Assembly (NCBI RefSeq): GCF_050948175.1
Contig: NW_027490391.1
Location: 62,001 to 126,000, forward strand
Source: Xylocopa sonorina
Lineage: Eukaryota > Arthropoda > Insecta > Hymenoptera > Apidae
Length of the DNA: 64,000 nt
Direction: 5' to 3'
Under the pieces are notes generated by a model that searched no databases, had not been told where the DNA came from, and saw only the letters and a program-made list of their open reading frames with translations. Positions 22,401-29,900 of this stretch are shown one piece after another. The number at the start of each line of letters is the position of its first letter. Position 1 is the stretch's first letter. Position numbers and translations under genes: made by a program.

Positions 22401-24449
22401 TCGCACGGCACTCACTTTCGCTGGGTCGGGTTTCACCCCGCTCTCACTAATAACGTGCCCAAGATAACTAACTTCGCGTCTTAAGAACTGGCACTTATCT
22501 GGTTGAAGTGTCAGGTTTGCCTCTCGTAATCTCTCGGTCAATTTATTGAATTCATTTTCGTGCTCTTGAAGAGAGCTCGCGTATAGCACAATGTCATCTA
22601 AATAGACAAATAACTCGTTTCCCTGAAGTCCTGAGAGCACGTTATCCATGAGACGCTGAAATGTTGCTGGCGCGTTTTTTAACCCGAATGGCATTCTTGT
22701 GAATTCAAAATGCCCGTGCGGCGTAGAAAATGCTGTCTTATGGGCGTCAGCGGATTCCATCGGTATTTGATGAAATCCGCTGGCGAGATCGAATGTGCTA
22801 AAATATTTAGCACTGCCTAACTGGTCGAGTATTTCGGTGATACATGGTAATGGGTAGGCATCGGCGATCGATTTTTCATTCAACGCTCGATAGTCGATGA
22901 CTACCCGCCAGCGCTTTCTCCCTTGTGAATCTGCCTTTTTCGGCACCACCCACAATGGAGAATTATATGGAGACTTGGAATGCCGTATGATACCGTTTTC
23001 TAATAATTTACCCACTTGGTCGCGAATTTCCTCTTTATGCGCGGGAGGGAACCTATATTGTTTAACATTTATTGCTCTGTCATCGACTGTCGGAATTTTA
23101 TGTGTTGTTACGGTGGTGTGTCCTAAGGGGTCTCCTTCTAGGTAGAACAAATCTTGTGTTTTCTCTATCAGTTTAACTACATGTTTCTTCTCTTCGTCGT
23201 TTAAGTGGTCGAGTTTTATTAATTCAATTATTTGATCTAAGCGAGGTTTCGATGCGTTTAGAGATGACTTTGCGACTTGAGCGTAGGTTAATTTCTGCAT
23301 GCTTGCAGACGAAAGAGGAATTTCGTACTCCGGGTTCGGCATCGAATGAGAATTAGAATTTGAATTTGGTATTGTCCCTTTTTGGGCTGAGCCGCGCGTT
23401 GCGACTGAAATTTGCGATGATTCGAAGCGATTTGAATTTACTTTCGACGTAGGTTTGGGGTTTATGAATAACGGGAACAGAGCAGGTCGGTTTTCCTCGG
23501 ATAACGGCGATATTAGTTTCACTGGCTCCAGTTTAACGGCAGGTAAAGCGACCTTAACCGTGCTATCGGTAGAGTTTATGACCCTTGTGATCGCTTGACC
23601 TTCGCTAACTTTCACGAGTGCGTTACCGAAAAATACACCGGGCGCGATATCGACTCTCGGAATTATTCCTTCTGAAAGCTGTGAATTAATTATTCTGACT
23701 TTCAGTCCAATATTCATTCGCGGCGGCAAAGATATTTTATCGGTGGATTCGAACTGATTCTTTCTCAGCGTAGGGACCTTTTCGGAGGTCCTTTGAACTT
23801 TACTGGACATATTGAGGACACTTTCCGATGTCCTTGAAAAAAAATTTCGCAGGTGCGAGGCTTTTTCGGCGGTTTTTCGCGGTTTCCTCGGCGGAACTGA
23901 GACCCATTCGTCGGTCGTGCGCGGCGTTTCCGACGGAATCGGTGAAATTTTATTTTCGGCGCTTACTATTTCGCGCTTAAATGGTATTACTTGACCGTGC
24001 CATTTAACTTCTCCTTTTGGGAACGAAATTTCCGCATCGGCGCAGAACCCTGATCCTAAGATTCCGTCCGGGCCGAGGGGAAAATTATCGGAGACTACAT
24101 TAAACGGAACAACACGATCGAATAGTACGAGGTTGACCGTACCGATGGTCATGGTTTTTCCGTTCGTGATGCCAGTGATCACGACTGTTTCGCTTGCGTC
24201 TATACGCGTTTTCGGAGATAGAGCCGAGCGTTTTATAACGTTGATTTCAGCTCCCGTGTCAATCATAAATTCCGTGGGCTGAATTAGCGCGGTGGAAGAT
24301 AAGATCACGCTCGGCGTATTAGTTTTCCCCGTAATATTTATCGCGGCCCCATTTCTTCGTTCCCCGCAGAGGGGTCCTCGAGTGCGAGAGATCGAACGTT
24401 CGGATTGGCCTCGCGACCCGTCTCGCGGCGGGGCGAGAGGCCGTTCCCG
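19452..24449 (-). CDS. pol: Gypsy pol polyprotein (protease, RT, RNase H, integrase)
   Basis: Makes the element's protease, reverse transcriptase, RNase H and integrase, which copy its RNA to DNA in the particle and join it to the genome. The frame is -1 to gag, opens after a TAG at 24483-24485, and is probably entered at the GGGAAAC site (24449-24455); it has no obvious ATG of its own. Numbering from a GTG at 24308: protease DTGA at 17-20; RT with MPFGLKNAPATFQ and YLDD at 569-572; RNase H acidic residues D718 and D784; a proline-rich linker with two 25-residue repeats at about 856-905; HHCC finger H1094, H1101, C1131, C1134; integrase D1164, D1224, E1260 with the D35E spacing; then a GPY-type motif (VGPYRIVEI). 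No stop or frameshift breaks it. The last 86 or so codons read through the PPT into the 3' LTR, so the natural C-terminus is uncertain. No env follows. Confidence 0.95.
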   Translation of the reverse strand, partial: RERPLAPPRDGSRGQSERSISRTRGPLCGERRNGAAINITGKTNTPSVILSSTALIQPTEFMIDTGAEINVIKRSALSPKTRIDASETVVITGITNGKTMTIGTVNLVLFDRVVPFNVVSDNFPLGPDGILGSGFCADAEISFPKGEVKWHGQVIPFKREIVSAENKISPIPSETPRTTDEWVSVPPRKPRKTAEKASHLRNFFSRTSESVLNMSSKVQRTSEKVPTLRKNQFESTDKISLPPRMNIGLKVRIINSQLSEGIIPRVDIAPGVFFGNALVKVSEGQAITRVINSTDSTVKVALPAVKLEPVKLISPLSEENRPALFPLFINPKPTSKVNSNRFESSQISVATRGSAQKGTIPNSNSNSHSMPNPEYEIPLSSASMQKLTYAQVAKSSLNASKPRLDQIIELIKLDHLNDEEKKHVVKLIEKTQDLFYLEGDPLGHTTVTTHKIPTVDDRAINVKQYRFPPAHKEEIRDQVGKLLENGIIRHSKSPYNSPLWVVPKKADSQGRKRWRVVIDYRALNEKSIADAYPLPCITEILDQLGSAKYFSTFDLASGFHQIPMESADAHKTAFSTPHGHFEFTRMPFGLKNAPATFQRLMDNVLSGLQGNELFVYLDDIVLYASSLQEHENEFNKLTERLREANLTLQPDKCQFLRREVSYLGHVISESGVKPDPAKVSAVRDFPRPTNAKQIKQFLGLAGYYRRFICNFSNIAKPLTNLLKKDTLFTWRNEQENAFVKLRDSLCEQPILQYPNFKLPFIVTTDASADAIGAVLSQGPIGRDLPIAYTSRLLNSAERNYSTIEKECLAIIYAIHYFRPYIYGNQFKIVTDHRPLIWMNSVKDPSSRLVRWRLKLAEYNYEMVYKTGKTNLNADALSRNPIKLHPLAQLSSSEEDIFDIVPKSYQRKRPSVPPPPPPSPSSDNNQPKLYQRKRPAVPAPPPPSPSSDDNRPNQEAMPRSSVPTLPTPRLTTDKQEIYTPLPGEHFRQEPLFKFTRDTLATRRDNIVIFITHSGNPYGKGAEEMQKSGKFFPNKTNISLARDKVTKINDFYQIQLPVIEHENRAIDYQIIVEALRSLFDVVHELQLNSISIAQAALSTVPWSQIQKPLQDLFYETQIQITVCQGLIQVPPEEKRHKIIQENHDSPVGGHKGINKTYSRIRERFFWPNMKTQIQEYINKCRSCQLEKLVRVKTKQPMTLTDTPGCAFDKISMDVMGPLPVTPDGYTNILTIQDLLTKYSIAIPLKKTSAVDIADALVTKFICIYGCPKGILTDQGSNFINSLVKAVAIKFRIKQYKSTAFHPQTNGSVERSHHVLTEYLKHYITASDDWERWLPYATFSYNTSVHEGTLYTPHELVFGRIARVPSDSPLQDSSENETYSDYLIDLQNRITRSQQLAKENLDNSKRRTKYYYDKSVNTQKFEAGQWVFLLREPRKHKFQSQYVGPYRIVEILGKNNVKISIKGRYKVVHMNKLKHCKRMNSMRERKSDNELNSERTENQKVTNSKNISDSESSLPSGKYSPDQPIEGCRSVEPKQARHSFPGEVQPTERQPTGEHPKIRNSLQTQQPVRRSWHGQDSFCMGGGVTSGVSPATLQHHLQRPMRPHLYNERAPLLVSRAKAARYGSSRSRPLRTRNNAYSQQDQGDYHASPDAHRHVSPEPYRYFASIYS
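19701..19708. promoter_or_regulatory. CRE-like palindrome TGACGTCA at the LTR edge
   Basis: TGACGTCA, the palindromic CRE/ATF core, lies two bases inside the upstream end of the 3' LTR (the CA terminus in + orientation). The 5' LTR has the same motif at 26925-26932. The solo LTRs keep only GGACGTCA. The site overlaps the terminal bases needed for integration, so conservation may reflect integrase recognition instead of transcription factor binding. Confidence 0.4.
19711..19720 (-). promoter_or_regulatory. Polypurine tract (PPT)
   Basis: In element orientation the bases just before the 3' LTR read TGGGGGGAGG and directly abut TGTGACGTCA. This is the expected primer site for plus-strand DNA synthesis. 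It lies inside the open pol frame, where it encodes a Met-Gly-Gly-Gly run. Confidence 0.88.
21602..21751 (-). repeat. 75-bp tandem duplication encoding a proline-rich linker in pol
   Basis: Two copies at a 75-bp period (21602 and 21677) encode YQRKRPSVPPPPPPSPSS- and YQRKRPAVPAPPPPSPSS-type repeats, 25 residues each, between RNase H and the integrase zinc finger. The length is a multiple of three, so the frame is kept. A degenerate third piece (PRSSVPTLPTP) follows on the C-terminal side. Confidence 0.85.
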
Positions 24450-25654
24450 TTTCCCGAAAACTGCGAATTGTATTGACGCTTCCTACACTCCTCGATTTGA
24501 TGTCCTGGCGTCTTACAATATCTACAAAATTTATCCCTCACTATGGGGTTTCGCGAATGTTCAAGCGCGGCCCTGGGTGCTGGGGTATACACGTTTCTAG
24601 CAGGTATATTTCGCGGGTATTCGACACGGTCGAAGTGTTGTGGTTGTCGCGGAGAATACGACCTGTAACGGCAATCACGTGCGTAATGACCGGGGTAATT
24701 ACAAGAGGAACAGACTATTTCTGAACGCCTTTCCCGAGGCTCTGCGCGCGGTCTCACGTTTTGTAATCTTTCGCGATCGAGTTCATGCCGCTTAAATAAT
24801 TCGCGCGCGCGTGTGAACGCTTCCCTATGGTCGGCAAGAGTATGGAGTGGCATTTGTAAACGGATTTCCGGTATTAATCCGTCGGCGAAGCATCGAAGAG
24901 TTAACTCATCTACGTTTGATGTTGAACTCGGAGAGGCGTACGGGTCTAGGCGCTCGCAATCGATTATCGCAGTACGGAGATCTTTAATTCGACTTATATA
25001 ATCCAAGATATGCTCATTCGGTTTCATGAACGAATTTGTCAGCTCACCGCGGTAGTGATCGGCTGACCTGGTCGCGCTAAACGTGCTGCGTAGTATATCA
25101 GTTAGTTCTAAAATGGACTGACACGGCTCGTCCTTTAGAGCCAGGTAGGCTCGACCTTTTAACTTACTTTTAATTAGTCTAGTGAAGGTACGTTCGCACC
25201 CGCCAGGTATGAGTTCGTAAGCACGCTTACACGATCTGGTAAATTGTAATACTGACATATTTTGTCCATCATATTGAGGAACTGCTTCGAGGGCTTGTTT
25301 TAGTGAAAGCTCGTCGTGATGTGAATTTTGAACATCAGACGACGGAGTTTGTAAAGAAGCGGATGCGGGAGCACGCGGAAATTCTAAGGGAACCGTATCG
25401 TTTCGCGTTAGGTCCTGAGATCGGCGTAAGGCTTCTAGCTCGCGGCGCATTTGTTCTATTTGTTGCAATAAATTGATCGTATTGTCGGCAGCTTTATTCC
25501 CGTCGGCAGTATTGGTTGCGCGTGTCGGATTCTCTAGAACCGATTCTGGGAATTCGAGAGCTCGGGTGGTACGTTTGTCGCGGTCACTATCGGCGGCGGT
25601 TGAAACCAATCGCGGCGGCTGGTGTCGTGTTTTTGTGGGCGTTCGCGTCGCCAT
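24338..25654 (-). CDS. gag: Gypsy Gag with two CCHC zinc knuckles (438 aa)
   Basis: Structural protein that assembles the cytoplasmic particle and binds the element's RNA. It starts at an ATG (MATRTPTKTRHQPP) 51 bases after the PBS, the first ATG in a long frame. The N-terminal quarter is basic and low in complexity, with a likely coiled-coil stretch (LLQQIEQMRRELEALRRS). The middle (about residues 110-260) looks like a Gypsy capsid region: YDGQNMSVLQFTRSCKRAYE, later LKGRAYLAL and SFMKPNEHILDYISRIKDLR. Two nucleocapsid knuckles follow: C315-C318-H323-C328 and C377-C380-H385-C390, separated by 48 residues, a wide spacing. The C-terminus overlaps the pol frame by about 145 bases. The frame is intact. 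Confidence 0.93.
   Translation of the reverse strand: MATRTPTKTRHQPPRLVSTAADSDRDKRTTRALEFPESVLENPTRATNTADGNKAADNTINLLQQIEQMRRELEALRRSQDLTRNDTVPLEFPRAPASASLQTPSSDVQNSHHDELSLKQALEAVPQYDGQNMSVLQFTRSCKRAYELIPGGCERTFTRLIKSKLKGRAYLALKDEPCQSILELTDILRSTFSATRSADHYRGELTNSFMKPNEHILDYISRIKDLRTAIIDCERLDPYASPSSTSNVDELTLRCFADGLIPEIRLQMPLHTLADHREAFTRARELFKRHELDRERLQNVRPRAEPRERRSEIVCSSCNYPGHYARDCRYRSYSPRQPQHFDRVEYPRNIPARNVYTPAPRAALEHSRNPIVRDKFCRYCKTPGHQIEECRKRQYNSQFSGNGNGLSPRRETGREANPNVRSLALEDPSAGNEEMGPR
24421..24438 (-). promoter_or_regulatory. Hairpin downstream of the frameshift heptamer
   Basis: In gag sense the sequence is TCTCGC, loop CCCGCC, GCGAGA: a perfect 6-bp GC-rich stem with a 6-base loop, starting 10 bases after the heptamer. 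Flanking GGCC on both sides could extend it or form an alternative, larger stem. Its place and strength fit a stimulatory element for -1 frameshifting. Confidence 0.6.
24449..24455 (-). promoter_or_regulatory. -1 ribosomal frameshift heptamer GGGAAAC (gag-pol)
   Basis: GGGAAAC lies in gag in the correct register (G GGA AAC, with gag residues 401-402 being Gly-Asn). It fits the X XXY YYZ rule for tandem slippage. The pol frame is open here and is exactly -1 to gag; the gag frame ends about 110 bases later. GGGAAAC is a known retroviral slip site. Confidence 0.75.
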
Positions 25655-25704
25655 GGCTAATCGTATTCCCTAACACGGCCAAATTTCCGGAAGGAAATAC
25701 GCAC

Positions 25705-25723
25705 AATCCCACCGCTGTCACCA
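25705..25723 (-). promoter_or_regulatory. Primer binding site, tRNA-Leu type
   Basis: On the plus strand the bases read AATCCCACCGCTGTCACCA, which looks like the 3' end of a eukaryotic tRNA-Leu including CCA; typical tRNA-Leu ends in AATCCCACCGCTGCCA-CCA, one base different. In element sense it starts TGGTGACAGCGG, eight bases after the end of the 5' LTR. Confidence 0.75.
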
Positions 25724-25881
25724 AATTTTCGTGTCACGTCACGGGTCCGGAAAATTACCGAGTTTACCGCGGGCGACACGTAGCCGTTAATCCGAAATAG
25801 ATCCGCGCAATTACGGCGGACGCTGGTTCGATTAGGGACGCAAACACTTTAAAACGCGAACACGGTGAACAGAAAGCGTTC

Positions 25882-25887
25882 ACTTAC
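25882..25887 (-). promoter_or_regulatory. Candidate 5' splice site in the 5' LTR leader
   Basis: Minus strand GCGAAAG/GTAAGTGAA. In the genomic RNA this donor would lie upstream of the PBS and gag, so a spliced RNA could skip part of the leader or gag-pol. No obvious downstream gene such as env exists to use it. Confidence 0.35.
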
Positions 25888-26924
25888 CTTTCGCCGCCTT
25901 GATTCGCCGCTAATTTTCGCTCTCTTTGCAGGTATGGCTGTCGTCGGGGGTCGTTCGGTGGAATCGTCCCAGGATACGGGCTGATAGCTGGCAACGAAAT
26001 AGGAATCAGCTTCCAAGCTGGCTGCGACGGTCGGTTGATCGGCTCTGGATACGCCAGAATGATTGAAGCTTCGCAGTGGTACGAGAGGTTCTTCTTCCCG
26101 TAATATTCTCGTATTAATTACAACGAATAAGGATGCGAAATGAAGGTTTTAAGAATGAATTGATGTATCGAAATATACCGACTAAAATAAATATATTCTA
26201 AAATAAACCAATTCTTACAAACGTACTTTTTCCTAGGCTAGATTTAGTGTTACTTTAGTATTTAAGAATTAGAACTAGAACTGGATATCGGAATCGAAGT
26301 TTGAAGTAGAAAAAGAATTGGAAATTGAAATAAAATGAATTAGTGAACACCCCAAGTGAGGTGGAGAAAAGCCTGGAGGCACTAAAGCGCGAGTAATAAG
26401 AGATGATACGACTCAGTTGCCGGCTACGACGATTCTGTGATCCAGACGCGCGTCCGCGACCTCCTCGGATCGCGCGGCGCGCGCATCGCTCGGGCCCCGC
26501 GGTGGGGCGGACGGTTGGAGTAGGGCGACACCTCGGCCCGCGTAGTGGGGCGGCTCGCGGTTCGCGTGAGCCGCGTTTGTCGGGCGCTCGCTTGCGCATC
26601 GCAATTATCCTAACTTATAATTATGTGTTGTGTTGTGTCTGTCTGTACAATGTCTGTAGAGTACTTATATGCTATAAAACGAATTAGGAATAAATACTGG
26701 CGAAGTATCTATAAGGTTCAGGAGAGACGTGACGGTGAGCATCTGGACTGGCGTGATAGTCTCCTTGGTCCTGTTGGCTGTACGCGTTGTTGCGTGTTCG
26801 AAGGGGCCTACTCCTGGACGATCCGTACCTGGCTGCCTTAGCTCGGCAGGGGTGCTCGTTCGTTGTACAGGTGAGGCCTCATCGGGCGCTGGAGGTGATG
26901 CTGGAGGTTGGCAGGCGATACGCC

Positions 26925-26932
26925 TGACGTCA
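26925..26932. promoter_or_regulatory. CRE-like palindrome TGACGTCA at the 5' LTR edge
   Basis: Same palindrome as at 19701-19708, here at the upstream border of the transcribing LTR, where an enhancer site would be useful. The alternative is an integrase end-recognition function. Confidence 0.4.
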
Positions 26933-29900
26933 CAATAATATGATTTGCGAAGTGTCATGTATTCCTCGTCCACACTTCAAATGAATGTAAATGCGACACT
27001 TCCTTGCAAGGAAATAGCGTTTGCAGATGTCTACGTATCGTAGCGATAGAGTTCTTATGATTCTTAAAACGCGATATCGCATCTCATTTCTATGTTTCAT
27101 GGTAAGATACAATATGATTTGCGAAGTGTTACGTATTCCTCGCCTACACATCAAATGAATGTAAATGCGACACTTCCTTGCAAGGAAATAGCGTTTGCAG
27201 ATGTCTACGTATCGTAGCAATGGATTTCTGATGCTTCTTAAAAGGCGATATCGCATCTCATTTCTATGTTTCATGGTAAGATATAATATGATTTGCGAAG
27301 TGTCATGTATTCCTCATCCACACTTCAAATGAATGTAAATGCGACACTTCCTTGCAAGGAAATAGCGTTTGCAGATGTCTACGTATCGTAGCGATAGAGT
27401 TCTTATGATTCTTAAAACGCGATATCGCATCTCATTTCTATGTTTCATGGTAAGATACAATATGATTTGCGAAGTGTTATGTATTCCTCGTCTACACATC
27501 AAATGAATGTAAATGCGATACTTCCTTGCAAGGAAATAGCGTTTGCAGATGTCTACGTATCGTAGCAATAGAGTTCAAATGCTTCTTAAAACGCGATATC
27601 GCATCTCATTTCTATGTTTCATGGTAAGATATAATATGATTTGCGAAGTGTTATGTATTCCTCGTCTACACTTCAAATGAATGTGAATGCGACACTTCCT
27701 CGCTAGGAAATAGCGTTTGCAGATGTCTGCATATCGTAGCAGTAGAGTTCTAATGCTTCTTAAAACGCGATATCGCATCTCATTTCTATGTTTCATTTTA
27801 AGATACAATATGATTTGCGAAGTGTTATGTATTCCTCGTTTACACTTCAAATGAATGTGAATGCGACACTTCCTCGCTAGGAAATAGCGTTTGCAGATGT
27901 CTACGTATCGAAGCAATAGAGTTCAAATGCTTCTTAAAACGAGATATTGCATCTCATATCTATGTTTCATGATAAGATATAATATTCATTGCGAAGTGTT
28001 ATGCATTCCTCGTCTACGATTCAAATGAATGTAAATGCGACACTTCCTTGCAAGGAAATAGCGTTTGCAGATGTCTACGTATCTTAGCAATAGAGTTCCA
28101 ATGCTTCTTAAAACGCGATATCGCATCTCATTTCTATGTTTCATGGTAAGATATAATATGATTTGCGAAGTGTTATGTATTCCTCGTCTACACTTCAAAT
28201 GAATGTGAATGTGACACTTCCTCGCTAGGAAATAGCGTTTGCAGATGTCTGCGTATCGTAGCAGTAGAGTTCTATTGCTTCTTAAAACGAGATATTGCAT
28301 CACATATATATGTTTCATGATAAGATATAATATTCATTGCGAAGTGTTATGCATTCCTCGTCTACGATTCAAATGAATGTAAATGCGACACTTTCTTGCA
28401 AGGAAATAGCGTTTGCAGATGTCTACGTATCTTAGCAATAGAGTTCCAATGCTTCTTAAAACGCGATATCGCATCTCATTTCTATGTTTCATGGTAAGAT
28501 ATAATATGATTTGCGAAGTGTTATGTATTCCTCGTCTACACTTCAAATGAATGTGAATGTGACACTTCCTCGCTAGGAAATAACATTTGCAGATGTCTGC
28601 GTATCGCAGCAGTAGAGTTCTATTGCTTCTTAAAACGCGATATCGCATCTCATTTCTATGTTTCATGGTAAGGTATAATATGATTTGCGAAGTGTTATGT
28701 ATTCCTCGTCTACACTTCAAATGAATGTAAATGCGATACTTTCTTGCAAGGAAATAGCGTTTGCTGATGTCTACGTATCGTAGCAATGGATTTCTGATGC
28801 TTCTTAAAAGGCGATATCGCATCTCATTTCTATGTTTCATGGTAAGATATAATATGATTTGCGAAGTGTCATGTATTCCTCGTCCACACTTCAAATGAAT
28901 GTAAATGCGACACTTCCTTGCAAGGAAATAGCGTTTGCAGATGTCTACGTATCGTAGCGATAGAGTTCTTATGATTCTTAAAACGCGATATCGCATCTCA
29001 TTTCTATGTTTCATGGTAAGATATAATATGATTTGCGAAGTGTCATGTATTCCTCGTCCACACTTCAAATGAATGTAAATGCGACACTTCCTTGCAAGGA
29101 AATAGCGTTTGCAGATGTCTACGTATCGTAGCGATAGAGTTCTTATGATTCTTAAAACGCGATATCGCATCTCATTTCTATGTTTCATGGTAAGATACAA
29201 TATGATTTGCGAAGTGTTATGTATTCCTCGTCTACACATCAAATGAATGTAAATGCGACACTTCCTTGCAAGGAAATAGCGTTTGCAGATGTCTACGTAT
29301 CGTAGCAATAGAGTTCTAATGCTTCTTAAAACGCGATATCGCATCTGATTTCTATGTTTCATGGTAAGATATAATATTCATGGCGAAGTGTTATGCATTC
29401 CTCGTCTACGATTCAAATGAATGTAAACGCGACACTTCCTTGCAAGGAAATAGCGTTTGCAGATGTCTACGTATCTTAGCAATAGAGTTCCAATGCTTCT
29501 TAAAACGCGATATCGCATCTCATTTCTATGTTTCATGGTAAGATATAATATGATTTGCGAAGTGTTATGTATTCCTCGTCTACACTTCAAATGAATGTGA
29601 ATGTGACACTTCCTCGCTAGGAAATAGCGTTTGCAGATGTCTGCGTATCGTAGCAGTAGAGTTCTATTGCTTCTTAAAACGCGATATCGCATCTCATTTC
29701 TATGTTTCATGGTAAGATACAATATGATTTGCGAAGTGTTATGTATTCCTCGTTTACACTTCAAATGAATGTGAATGCGACACTTCCTCGCTAGGAAATA
29801 GCGTTTGCAAATGTCTACGTTTCGAAGCAATAGGGTTCAAATGCTTCTTAAAACGAGATATTGCATCTCATATCTATGTTTCATGATAAGATATAATATT

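Larger units (their letters stand above)
18482..26934 (-). mobile_element. Full-length Ty3/Gypsy LTR retrotransposon (8453 bp)
   Basis: A complete element on the minus strand: 5' LTR, PBS, gag, -1 frameshift site, pol, polypurine tract, 3' LTR. The termini are TG...CA and the TSD is ATAA (18478-18481 and 26935-26938); rejoining the flanks restores a normal monomer, GATATAATATGATTTG. Domain order PR-RT-RNaseH-IN and the RT/IN motifs place it in Ty3/Gypsy. A 412/mdg1- or mdg3-like branch is possible but not settled here. There is no env frame and no chromodomain. All catalytic residues I checked are present and both frames are open, so it may be autonomous or was so until recently. Confidence 0.96.
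25732..26934 (-). repeat. 5' LTR of the full Gypsy element (1203 bp)
   Basis: Pairs with 18482-19710. It starts TGTGACGTCAGG at 26934 and ends GTGACGTGACA at 25732 in element sense. Compared with the 3' LTR it lacks 17 bp near 26550, 8 bp near 26847 and 1 bp near 25851, and differs by nine substitutions (about 0.75 percent). It drives transcription of the element and holds the candidate splice donor, CRE-like and TATA-like motifs described at the 3' LTR. Confidence 0.95.

Noticed and set aside
20563..23994. Plus-strand frames across gag-pol, such as 20563-20988 and 22093-22341.
   Set aside because: They are antisense to intact pol domains and show no recognisable protein features.
25705..25723. 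A tRNA-Leu 3' end that might mark a tRNA gene.
   Set aside because: Only the last 19 bases including CCA match; the rest of a tRNA is missing. Its place beside the LTR shows it is the primer binding site.
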